A DNA stretch of 64,000 nt from Sphingopyxis alaskensis RB2256 (lineage in GTDB: Bacteria > Pseudomonadota > Alphaproteobacteria > Sphingomonadales > Sphingomonadaceae), in contig NC_008048.1 in NCBI RefSeq assembly GCF_000013985.1, positions 2,542,001 through 2,606,000 of the forward strand, read 5' to 3'. The translations under genes were made by a program, and so were the position numbers. The notes beneath the pieces were generated by a model that worked only from the letters and a program-made list of their open reading frames with translations, had not been told where the DNA came from and made no database searches. Positions 1 through 7,764 of this stretch are shown piece by piece (within the stretch, counting starts at the first letter, position 1; each line of letters begins with the position of its first letter).

Positions 1-459
1 TCGCCGCGCCTATCGCTCGAATTCGACTATGCGAGCGGCGACGGCCGGGGAGGCGATTTCGGCCGCTTCGATACCTTGTTCGGCATGCGCCGCGCGGAAC
101 TCGCGCCAGCGGGCCTCTATAATGCGGTCGGACGGGCCAATCTTCTGTCCCCGGCGATCCGTATCGAAACAATACCGTCAAGGCGCCTCGATGCCTTTGC
201 GGCCTACCGGCCGCTCTGGCTGGCCTCGCGGTTCGACAGTTTTTCGACGACCGGCGTTCGCGATCCATCCGGCGCCTCCGGCCGCTTCGCGGGACACCAG
301 GTCGAAGCGCGCCTGCGCTACTGGCTCGTACCGAAGCGCCTCCGCCTCGAATGGAGCGGCCTGTTTCTCGGCAAGGGCCGGTTTCTCCGAAACGCGCCCA
401 ATGCACCGGCCGGGGGCAACACGCTGTATAATTCCTTCAATGCCACCATCAGCTTCTGA
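1..459 (+). CDS. C-terminal part of an outer-membrane porin, alginate-export type (partial)
   Basis: The frame is open from base 1 to the TGA at 457-459, so only the last 152 residues are present. The pattern FDYASGD...GRFDTLFG, alternating aromatic/charged strands and a terminal Phe resemble the C-terminal beta-strands of the alginate-export porin family (AlgE-like), used in sphingomonads for diffusion of small solutes across the outer membrane. The substrate cannot be told from this fragment. It ends about 60 bases before the start of the GntR regulator on the same strand. Confidence 0.6.
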   Translation, partial: SPRLSLEFDYASGDGRGGDFGRFDTLFGMRRAELAPAGLYNAVGRANLLSPAIRIETIPSRRLDAFAAYRPLWLASRFDSFSTTGVRDPSGASGRFAGHQVEARLRYWLVPKRLRLEWSGLFLGKGRFLRNAPNAPAGGNTLYNSFNATISF

Positions 460-508
460 AACCGGCGCAGGTCGCAAACAGCATGCTTGGCTTCTGCGAG
501 CAGCAACC

Positions 509-518
509 TGTATAGACG
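509..518. promoter_or_regulatory. Possible HutC-like half-perfect operator
   Basis: TGTATAGACG sits immediately upstream of the regulator's ATG at 523. It matches the TGTA-N2-TACA HutC site in the first half and partly in the second, as expected for an autoregulatory site. The match is short, so this is tentative. Confidence 0.3.
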
Positions 519-522
519 GGTT

Positions 523-1323
523 ATGGATGTTACCACTCGCACCCCCGGACGCGGATCAAAACTCTCGAATGGATCTGCGGCCGCCCGGCCCGGCAACTCC
601 GATGACGAAAATGACAAGTCTCCGCCTCGCTATGCCGCCATCAAGCAGAGCATTTGCGATGCCGTTCGCGACGGACTTCTTAAGCCGGGCGACCGGGTTC
701 CATCGGAAGCAGAGCTAGTCCAACAATTCGACGTGTCACGGATGACCGCCAATCGGGCGCTTCGCGAACTACAGGCGGCAGGCGTTCTTGTACGCCGCGC
801 GGGTAGCGGATCGTTCATCGCCGAGCCCAAGCCGATCGGCCAGATGATCGAAATTCGCAATATCGCCGAAGAGATCCGCGAGCGCGGTCACATCTATCGG
901 GCCCGCGTCGTGCAGAATGACGAGATACGCGCCAATGCGGACCTTGCGGCGCTACTGGAGGTTCCGGTCGGCACGAGGCTTTTCCACTCGATCATCGTTC
1001 ATCACGAAGCCGAGTTCCCGATCCAGCTCGAGGAGCGTTTCGTGCTCGCGTCGGCGGCTCCCGATTATGGGAAGATCGACTTCACCCAGATGACGCCGAA
1101 CGAATATCTGACGCGGACGGCGCCGCTCGAGCGCGTCGAACATCGGGTTCGCGCCGAGATGCCCGACGCGCACACCCACAGCATGCTGGGGCTCTCGGAC
1201 GGCGAACCCGTGTTGCGGATGACGCGGCGGACGTGGAGCCATTCGCGCCTCGTCAGCCATGCCTGGCTGACGCATCCCGGATCGCGATTCGAGCTGTCGG
1301 CGGCCTTCTCGATCGACGATTGA
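523..1323 (+). CDS. hutC: GntR-family transcriptional regulator, HutC subfamily
   Basis: It has an N-terminal winged helix (FDVSRMTANRALRELQAAG) followed by a UTRA effector-binding domain (about residues 90-265), the HutC arrangement. HutC proteins repress histidine-use genes and release DNA on binding urocanate, but other members sense other small molecules and no hut enzyme is visible here. The ATG at 523 was chosen because the TTG at 487 lacks a convincing ribosome site and adds a low-complexity tail. An imperfect TGTATAGACG lies at 509-518, just upstream, and a perfect TGTATATACA at 5530-5539 precedes the TonB receptor; both resemble the TGTA-N2-TACA site described for HutC. It converges on the PepSY genes. 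Confidence 0.8.
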   Translation: MDVTTRTPGRGSKLSNGSAAARPGNSDDENDKSPPRYAAIKQSICDAVRDGLLKPGDRVPSEAELVQQFDVSRMTANRALRELQAAGVLVRRAGSGSFIAEPKPIGQMIEIRNIAEEIRERGHIYRARVVQNDEIRANADLAALLEVPVGTRLFHSIIVHHEAEFPIQLEERFVLASAAPDYGKIDFTQMTPNEYLTRTAPLERVEHRVRAEMPDAHTHSMLGLSDGEPVLRMTRRTWSHSRLVSHAWLTHPGSRFELSAAFSIDD

Positions 1324-1329
1324 CGCCGC

Positions 1330-2064
1330 TCAGCTGGTGCGCGTGACGACCACCGGTTTGCGGCGCCGGCGCAGCCAGCGGAAATCGGCGCGGCTGAAGC
1401 TCTTGAACAGCAGATAGAAGCCGGTGCCCGAGAGCCAGAGCGCGCCAAAGGCGACGAAAATGATGAGCGGGTGGTTGAAGCTCTTCCGGTTGATGTAATC
1501 CATGTTGTGGAGCATCCAGAAGAAGTCCCACGTCCGCCAGGTGTCGCCGCGCATGACGAGGAAGCGCGCGGTGTCGAGCGAGACATAGGCGCTGCTGTTC
1601 TCGTCGTCCGCGAAATCGACGCGCCACATCGCCCCCTCATGATCGCGCGATTCGAGGTTCGGCTTGGCGATTACGCTCACCTCTCGGATCGGCGCCTCGT
1701 TCATCATGGAGGCGACTTCGCGCGCCATGGCCTCGTCGACCCGGATGTGCTCGCCGCTTGTCGCGTCGACGAGACGGACGCCTTTTGCGGAGCGCACTTC
1801 ATAGACCGGCCGGGTTCCGAGATCGCGAAGGATCACGCCCGTGACAGGTTCGCCGCGCGGCAGGGCCGCCACGTCGAAATATTCCCCCGGTGGCAGTGGA
1901 TGCGCATGCGACATCCCGCCGCCGTGCCCGCCGACCTTATCCTTGTCGAGCAGCGCCATCACCGATCCGCTGAGCGCCCAGAGCAGGAACTGGAGACCCA
2001 GGATCAGCCCGACCCATTTGTGGATGCGCCGGAAGAAGAGCGGCGTCAGTCGGATGCGTTTCAT
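1330..2064 (-). CDS. PepSY-associated transmembrane protein
   Basis: This is an inner-membrane protein with a basic N-terminus and FFRRIHKWVGLILGLQFLLWALSG as the first membrane segment, a periplasmic PepSY region, then WMLHNMDYINR and a second hydrophobic block (PLIIFVAFGALWLSGTGFYLLF). Paired PepSY_TM proteins next to a TonB receptor resemble siderophore reductases of the PiuB/FsrB type. The ATG at 2064 overlaps the TGA of the upstream PepSY gene (ATGA), so the two are translationally coupled; the alternative upstream start would run into that gene. A short His-rich stretch (GGHGGGMSHAHP, about residues 45-56) could bind metal. Reductase function is inferred from context. Confidence 0.7.
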   Translation of the reverse strand: MKRIRLTPLFFRRIHKWVGLILGLQFLLWALSGSVMALLDKDKVGGHGGGMSHAHPLPPGEYFDVAALPRGEPVTGVILRDLGTRPVYEVRSAKGVRLVDATSGEHIRVDEAMAREVASMMNEAPIREVSVIAKPNLESRDHEGAMWRVDFADDENSSAYVSLDTARFLVMRGDTWRTWDFFWMLHNMDYINRKSFNHPLIIFVAFGALWLSGTGFYLLFKSFSRADFRWLRRRRKPVVVTRTS

Positions 2065-2765
2065 GCCTGCTTCCTCTTGCGGCGTTTGAAGGACCAGATC
2101 AGCAACCACGCCCCGCTGATCGCCATCGCGAAGACGCTCCAGGTCGCGACGCGGAGCAACGGGTTGTTGACGTCGGTCCGCTCATCATAGTCCATGATGT
2201 GGAGCATCCACGCGAAGTCGAACACGCGCCACAATGCGTGGCGGCGCGAGATAAGCTCACCGGTCGTCGGCGACAGATAGAGCGTCGGGCGGTTCCAGCC
2301 CTCGAACTCGACCTGCCAATAGGGCGGCTTGCGCGACTGCATTTCCTGTGGCGCTTCGGTCAACAGCCGCACCGACACGATCTTGCCGTCGCCGGTGTAG
2401 ATGCGCCGCGCCTGCTCGCGGACCTGGGACTCGGTAAGCGCAGGCAGCGGCGCACCCGAGCGGGCATCGAACAGCCGCGCCCCTTCGGGAGTTTCAGCGC
2501 GCCAGACGGGGCGATCGAAGAACCGCTGCAAGCGAACCTCGGACGCACCGGGCGCGGCCGCAACGATCCGCGACGGCGGCGCGAGGCCCGCGAGGTCGAA
2601 GGGCTGAACCATCGGCGCGCGCACGAGATGGTCGCCATGGATGGTGTCGATATGCACGACCACCATGTAGAAGCCGGTCAGCGTCCAGAGCAGCGCCTGG
2701 ACGCCGACCACCAAGGCCAGCCATTTATGCGTTCGCCGGACGAGCAGCGGCCAACGGATCGCCAT
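2061..2765 (-). CDS. PepSY-associated transmembrane protein
   Basis: It is 234 residues with the same plan as the downstream gene: RRTHKWLALVVGVQALLWTLTG at the N-terminus, a periplasmic PepSY-like middle ending with YLSPTTGELISRR, WMLHIMDYDER and a C-terminal membrane segment followed by a basic tail. The repeated HKW and WMLH.MDY elements mark the two genes as paralogues, probably working as a pair. It lies 11 bases after the TonB receptor stop and is surely co-transcribed with it. By analogy with PiuB/FsrB-like proteins it may reduce metal delivered by the receptor; this is not shown by the sequence. Confidence 0.72.
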   Translation of the reverse strand: MAIRWPLLVRRTHKWLALVVGVQALLWTLTGFYMVVVHIDTIHGDHLVRAPMVQPFDLAGLAPPSRIVAAAPGASEVRLQRFFDRPVWRAETPEGARLFDARSGAPLPALTESQVREQARRIYTGDGKIVSVRLLTEAPQEMQSRKPPYWQVEFEGWNRPTLYLSPTTGELISRRHALWRVFDFAWMLHIMDYDERTDVNNPLLRVATWSVFAMAISGAWLLIWSFKRRKRKQA

Positions 2766-2776
2766 ATCGATTACCC

Positions 2777-5482
2777 TCAGAACGCGGTGCGGAAGCCGAC
2801 GTAGAAACGCCGTCCGAGCAGGTCATAGGTCATCGTGTCGGTGTTCGCATCGGTGAAGCTCTGGATATAGGGCGCCTTGCGATCGAAAAGATTGTCGACA
2901 CCGACCTGGAACCGGGTCTTCTCGTCGATTTCGAAAGCGACCTGGAGATTGTGGTAGAAGACATTCGGCGTGCTGTAGCCGATGTCGCCGGGGGCCGCAT
3001 TGAAGTCGGTCGCCTTGCCGATCCACTGGGTCGACCAGGTCGCGCTGACCCCGTCCTTTTCAGCGGTCAGCACGCCATAGCCGCGCCATTTCGGATAGCC
3101 GCCATTGCCGCCGCCGATAAAGCCGTCGAAGTCGATCGGCGCGCCGCCGGGGAAAGGCAGGACCACATATTTGTTGAGATAGGTCACGTTGACGTCGAGC
3201 GAGACGTTCACGCTGCCGATGTCATTGTTGTAAACGAGACCCAGATCGAGGCCGTTCATTTCTTCGCGGCCCGTGTTGATCGGTTGCGCGGAGAGGAAGG
3301 TAACCTCGCCGGTCAACGGGCTGCGGGTAAAATCTTCGCAGAAGGGATGCGAAAGATTCTGGCTCGCATAACAAATGCTGAGCTTTGTCGAGCCCGGAAT
3401 AGCACGGATCGCATCCTTGATCTTGATGTCGAACCAGTCGGCAGTGAGCGAGAGTCCCGGAACCAGTCCCTTCGGTGAAATCACCGTCCCGACGGTCCAG
3501 GTCGTCGAGCTTTCGGGTTTCAGATTCTCGTTGCCGCCGACCGTTGTCAGGATCGTTGTACCGAGCTGAACATAATTGGCCGGCACGCCCGACGCCTGAC
3601 AATTGGCGATCAGTGTCGCATTGCCGCTGGTCGAATAGCGCGAGCAGGGGTCGGTGGTCGTCAGATTGCCCTCGGAGACGCCGCCGAACAATTCGGGGAC
3701 GTTCGGAATGCGAAAGCCGGTGCCGTAGGTGCCGCGCAGGCGGAAGCTGTCATTGATGACCCAGTCGACGCTCCCCTTGTAGTTCCAGTCGCTGCCGAAC
3801 AGGTCGTAGTTCGAGTAGCGAACCGCGCCGTCGAGGGTAAGCGACTGGAAGAAGGGTGTGTCGGCCAGAACGGGCACCGACAGTTCGAGATAGGCTTCCT
3901 TCGCCGTGCTCGTTCCGGAGATCGGATCCTGCTGGTTGGTGTTGGCAATACCGAGCACCGTCAGCGGATCGGGATCGCGCCAACCCTTTTCCTTGCGATA
4001 GACGACACCCGCCGCGAAGGAGACGGGGCCTGCGGGCAGCTTGAAGAGATCGCCGTTGATATCGGCGGTGACCGTCGCAAGCTCGTTGCCGCCGCGGTCG
4101 CGCGACGTGAACAGGATATAGTCGAGAACCTCCGGGGTCAGGTCGCCGAACCCGAGATAGTCGGCGCAGGGGATCGTGGCACCGGCAGCAAGACTGCACT
4201 TGGTCGTATCGAGGGAATTCGCCACTCGCTCGAGATTGGCGATGTTGGTCGAACCATCGACCGCGGTGTTGCGGCCGAAGGCGCCCGCGATTTCCCATCC
4301 CCAATCGTTCGAGAGCTTGCCGCGGAGGCCAAACGTACCCTGCCAGGTATCGGTTTCCTGGAAGAATTGGCGCGGGCCGGGCTCGGCGAGGCGGCGCTGG
4401 ATGAGGACGATATTCTGCCCCGTCGGATTGGTGGGATTGCTCGCCGCGATCGAGAGGTTGCGCAGCGTTCCGGGCGTCGCGATCTGATTCGACTTGCGGA
4501 AGGTGTAAAGGAATTCGCCGAACGCCTCGATATTGTCAGTGATGTCATAGTCGGCGAAAAACGCCGTGCTCACGCGCTCGACCGGGCTCACCGCGTTGAG
4601 GAACGGGTTCGAGTTGAAGTTGTGCTTGGCAGCGCTGTACGGCTCGAAGAAGTTGCCGTTACCGCCCAGCACCTGATTGAAGTTGATCTGCTGGCCGTTC
4701 GGCAGCACCGCGCGGCCGCCGATCGTCGAGGCGCTGTTCACGCAGCTCAGCATGCCGGGCGTGGTTTCGGCAAGCGAGCAAGGCGCGCGCGTTGCCATAT
4801 TGACCGCGCTCGTCTTCTGATAGGTGACCGCCGCCATGAAACCGCCGCGATCGTTGCGGACGCCCCACAGGAGGTCGGCGGTGAAGTCCGAGCCATCGCC
4901 CTTTTCGGTGATGCCTTGGCGCACGCTGAGGCCGAGACCTTCATAGTCGGTGCGCGTTACAAGGTTGACGACACCCGCCATCGCGTCGGCGCCATAGATT
5001 GCCGAGGCGCCGTCCTTGAGCACATCGGTGCGTGCGAGCGCCGCGACGGGAATCATGTTGAGGTCGGGCGAGGAGTTCGCCCCGGTGCCGCCCGCGACGA
5101 GGCGGCGGCCGTTGAGCAGGACGAGGGTGCGCTTGATGCCGAGACCGCGCAGGTTCACCTGCGCCGTGCCATATCCATTGTTCGCCCAATAGGCCGACGT
5201 CTGGTTGCCCGCGAAACCGGCGTTGGCCGGCAAGCGCTGCAGCACCGTCTCGATATTGACGACGCCGGTGTTCTCGATCTGCTCGGCCGACACGACGGTC
5301 GCCGGGCCGACGCCTGCGAGGTCCTGGCGGCGGATGCGCGAGCCGGTCACGACGATGTCCGATCCGTTCGGAGCATCCTCGGCGGCGGGTGACTGCGTCG
5401 CGGCACCGCTCTGCGCGAGCGCGGGTGTTGCAAAAGTGGCGACCGCTGCGGCGCTGGCGAGCAAAATTGTCCTGGTCATCAT
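2777..5482 (-). CDS. TonB-dependent outer-membrane receptor
   Basis: It is 901 residues with a signal peptide (MMTRTILLASAAAVATFATPALAQ), a TonB box-like region SDIVVTGSRIRR, a plug domain with VNLRGLG and LVLLNGRR, the DVLKDGASAIYGADAMAGVVN plug signature, and a 22-strand barrel ending in the terminal aromatic motif (FYVGFRTAF). Two adjacent ATGs give the start; a purine-rich GGGGG precedes them. It heads an operon with two PepSY proteins, which suggests uptake of a metal complex rather than a sugar. A strong ECF-type promoter candidate (5610-5636) and a HutC-like palindrome (5530-5539) lie upstream. Confidence 0.92.
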   Translation of the reverse strand: MMTRTILLASAAAVATFATPALAQSGAATQSPAAEDAPNGSDIVVTGSRIRRQDLAGVGPATVVSAEQIENTGVVNIETVLQRLPANAGFAGNQTSAYWANNGYGTAQVNLRGLGIKRTLVLLNGRRLVAGGTGANSSPDLNMIPVAALARTDVLKDGASAIYGADAMAGVVNLVTRTDYEGLGLSVRQGITEKGDGSDFTADLLWGVRNDRGGFMAAVTYQKTSAVNMATRAPCSLAETTPGMLSCVNSASTIGGRAVLPNGQQINFNQVLGGNGNFFEPYSAAKHNFNSNPFLNAVSPVERVSTAFFADYDITDNIEAFGEFLYTFRKSNQIATPGTLRNLSIAASNPTNPTGQNIVLIQRRLAEPGPRQFFQETDTWQGTFGLRGKLSNDWGWEIAGAFGRNTAVDGSTNIANLERVANSLDTTKCSLAAGATIPCADYLGFGDLTPEVLDYILFTSRDRGGNELATVTADINGDLFKLPAGPVSFAAGVVYRKEKGWRDPDPLTVLGIANTNQQDPISGTSTAKEAYLELSVPVLADTPFFQSLTLDGAVRYSNYDLFGSDWNYKGSVDWVINDSFRLRGTYGTGFRIPNVPELFGGVSEGNLTTTDPCSRYSTSGNATLIANCQASGVPANYVQLGTTILTTVGGNENLKPESSTTWTVGTVISPKGLVPGLSLTADWFDIKIKDAIRAIPGSTKLSICYASQNLSHPFCEDFTRSPLTGEVTFLSAQPINTGREEMNGLDLGLVYNNDIGSVNVSLDVNVTYLNKYVVLPFPGGAPIDFDGFIGGGNGGYPKWRGYGVLTAEKDGVSATWSTQWIGKATDFNAAPGDIGYSTPNVFYHNLQVAFEIDEKTRFQVGVDNLFDRKAPYIQSFTDANTDTMTYDLLGRRFYVGFRTAF

Positions 5483-5529
5483 AGCGAAACCCCCTGATGG
5501 TTGGCTGATTCCCCTCAGAGAGCATCAAA

Positions 5530-5539
5530 TGTATATACA
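5530..5539. promoter_or_regulatory. Palindrome TGTATATACA, possible HutC-family operator
   Basis: A perfect 10-base palindrome of the form TGTA-N2-TACA lies between the candidate ECF promoter (5610-5636) and the TonB receptor start at 5482. The same form is the described HutC site, and a HutC-type regulator is encoded at 523-1323. Placement inside the predicted leader would fit repression by roadblock. Short motif, so moderate to low certainty. Confidence 0.4.
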
Positions 5540-5609
5540 GGTCAATAAGAATTTATTGAATCATATCAATTGGTTATGAAGTAAATTCCGGGCGCACGAT
5601 ACCTATTAG

Positions 5610-5636
5610 ATACGCACGCCAAAGCTCTACCCCTCA
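5610..5636 (-). promoter_or_regulatory. Candidate ECF-sigma promoter of the TonB/PepSY operon
   Basis: On the minus strand it reads TGAGGGG, 14 bases, GCGTAT. This is identical in elements and spacing to the sites upstream of copA (19191-19217) and the local ECF sigma operon (20590-20616). The -10 element is 127 bases from the receptor ATG, giving a leader of about 120 bases that contains the TGTATATACA palindrome. Confidence 0.65.
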
Positions 5637-5767
5637 TCAATTTTGAAATTTTTTTTCCGGCCTGAGCCTTTTCGCGCAAGGAGCCGGCTGGCCCCTCCCT
5701 CGGCTTACTTATGAAATGACATGATTAAGTGGGTCGGCACAGCTTGGGGGCGACCGACTTGAGCCGC

Positions 5768-6520
5768 TCAATGCGAAAGTATCTGTTCGAGAAAGGTCCG
5801 TGCGCGCTCGCTTTTCGGCGCGGCGAAAAAATCGGCCGGCCTTGCGTCTTCGATGATCTGGCCCTGATCCATGAAAAGAATGCGATCGGCCGCCTCGCGC
5901 GCGAATCCCATTTCGTGCGTCACGCACACCATCGTCCGTCCTTCGCCGGCAAGGGCCGTCATCACATCGAGTACCTCTTTGATCATCTCGGGATCGAGCG
6001 CCGATGTCGGCTCGTCGAAGAGAAGAATCCTGGGTTCCATCGCCAGAGCGCGAGCTATTGCGGCCCGCTGTTGCTGCCCTCCCGAGAGCTGCCCCGGATA
6101 TTTGCCCGCCTGGTCGCCAATCCTCACTTTGTCCAAATAGGATATGGCGCGCGCCTCCGCCTCCGGAAGAGACAGGCCGCCGAGCAGGACGGGTGCGAGG
6201 GTGCAATTCTCGAGCACAGTCTTGTGCGGAAACAGATTGAACTGCTGAAAGACCATGCCGACGGCGCGGAGCGCCGCAACTGCCTCCCGCGACGCGTCGG
6301 TAATCTTGGCCCCCTCGATCAGGACGGCGCCGGAGTCGGGCACCTCGAGCCTGTTCATGCAGCGAATGAGCGTCGACTTGCCGGAGCCCGAAGGCCCGCA
6401 AATCACGATCCGCTCGCGCGGGGCGATTTCGAGGTCGATCGAGCGGAGCGCATGATAGGCGCCATAATATTTGTCGACCTGCCGCAAGCTGACGGCCGCG
6501 TGGCCCGAGGCGTCGGTCAT
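5768..6520 (-). CDS. aapP: Polar amino-acid ABC transporter ATP-binding protein
   Basis: It is 250 residues with Walker A GPSGSGKST, Q-loop (FQQFNLFPHKTVLEN), ABC signature LSGGQQQR, Walker B ILLFDEPTSALDP and the switch His in CVTHEMGFA, typical of GlnQ/AapP/BztD ATPases. The ATG at 6520 overlaps the stop of the cystathionine-lyase gene (ATGA), so I chose it over longer readings into that gene. It is the last gene of the unit binding protein, fused permease, lyase, ATPase, and it powers amino-acid import at the inner membrane. Confidence 0.92.
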   Translation of the reverse strand: MTDASGHAAVSLRQVDKYYGAYHALRSIDLEIAPRERIVICGPSGSGKSTLIRCMNRLEVPDSGAVLIEGAKITDASREAVAALRAVGMVFQQFNLFPHKTVLENCTLAPVLLGGLSLPEAEARAISYLDKVRIGDQAGKYPGQLSGGQQQRAAIARALAMEPRILLFDEPTSALDPEMIKEVLDVMTALAGEGRTMVCVTHEMGFAREAADRILFMDQGQIIEDARPADFFAAPKSERARTFLEQILSH

Positions 6521-7764
6521 GACGCCTGCCCCCGGCCGCGTAGCGCTCGTACCCGCGCGAAGGCTGCGGCGAGGTCGGCGATCAGATCCTGCGGCGCTTC
6601 GAGTCCGGCGTGAATGCGGATCAGCGCCCCATCTGCCTCGCCATTCGGAAAATCGCGGATCGGAGCGGGCCACGCCGGAACCGCGAGACTTTCGAAGCCG
6701 CCCCAGCTCGAACCCAGCTGGAATAACGAGAATTCGTTGAAAAAGGCGCTAGTTTGGGGCGGGGTAAGACCGTCGAGCTGAACACCGAACAATCCGGACG
6801 CACCGGTGAAATCCCGCTTCCAGATCGCATGGCCGGGGTCGGCGGGATGAGCCGGATAGCGGACCGCAACCACTTCGGGTTGCTGGGCGAACCATTCGAT
6901 CAGCGTCGCCGCGGTACGCTGGTGGCGTTCAAGGCGCGCATCGAGCGTCCTGATGCCCCGGTGGACCAGATAGCAATTGTCGGGACTCGCGCAGTTGCCC
7001 CAGCGCGCCGCCGCGTCCTTGAGCTGGCGGTAGACGGCATCACTGGCGGCCGTCATCGTGCCGAGCAGACAGTCGGAGTGCCCCGAGAGATATTTGGTTG
7101 CCGAAGCAAGCGAGATGTCGACCCCGTGGGCCAAGGGCTTGAAGAAAAGCGGCGTCGCCCAGGTGTTGTCGAGAGCGGTCAATATGCCCCGGCTGCGTGC
7201 AACGGCCGTGATCGCGGGGACGTCGATCATATCGAATGTCTGCGAGCCCGGGGTCTCCATATAGATGAGCCGGGTGTTGCTGCGGCACAGCCCGGCAATC
7301 TCCGCTCCGATATCGGGCCGGAAATATTCCACCTCGACCCCGAAACGCGCGAGAACGTCGGTCAGAAACTTGCGGGTCGGCCCATAGACGCAATCCGCAA
7401 CGAGCAGATGATCGCCCCCGGCCACGAAAGCCGTGAGGGCCAGCGCGATCGCGCTGGTTCCGGACGAGGTGATGACGGTGTTGCAGCCGCCTTCAAGTTC
7501 GCTGACAGCCTCGGCGAGCGCAAAGGTCGTTCGCGTTCCGTACAGGCCATAGATGACCTCATCGTAGAGACCCTGGTGCCGGTCCATATAGGCCTCGACG
7601 CTGTCGTAGATAATGGTCGAGGCTCGATCGACGGGCGGATTGATGAGGCCCCGCTGATCGCGCGGGCGGGGACCGCCGTGCACGGCACGCGTCGGATCCT
7701 GCCAAGCGTGCCCTTTCGGGCTCGCCGGCTCCTCGAGCCATTTTCCGTCATGATTATCCTGCAT
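6517..7764 (-). CDS. metC: PLP-dependent cystathionine beta-lyase (Cys/Met metabolism family)
   Basis: It is 415 residues. The fold-type I signature SATKYLSGHSD carries the Schiff-base Lys at about residue 224; YGLYGTRTT and ETPGSQTFDMID are other family blocks. Such enzymes cleave C-S bonds in cystathionine, cystine or related amino acids to pyruvate, ammonia and a thiol. The start ATG overlaps the end of the permease gene, and the stop overlaps the ATPase start, placing it inside an amino-acid transport operon. That position suggests the imported substrate is a sulfur amino acid such as cystine, cystathionine or lanthionine (inference). Confidence 0.88.
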   Translation of the reverse strand: MQDNHDGKWLEEPASPKGHAWQDPTRAVHGGPRPRDQRGLINPPVDRASTIIYDSVEAYMDRHQGLYDEVIYGLYGTRTTFALAEAVSELEGGCNTVITSSGTSAIALALTAFVAGGDHLLVADCVYGPTRKFLTDVLARFGVEVEYFRPDIGAEIAGLCRSNTRLIYMETPGSQTFDMIDVPAITAVARSRGILTALDNTWATPLFFKPLAHGVDISLASATKYLSGHSDCLLGTMTAASDAVYRQLKDAAARWGNCASPDNCYLVHRGIRTLDARLERHQRTAATLIEWFAQQPEVVAVRYPAHPADPGHAIWKRDFTGASGLFGVQLDGLTPPQTSAFFNEFSLFQLGSSWGGFESLAVPAWPAPIRDFPNGEADGALIRIHAGLEAPQDLIADLAAAFARVRALRGRGQAS

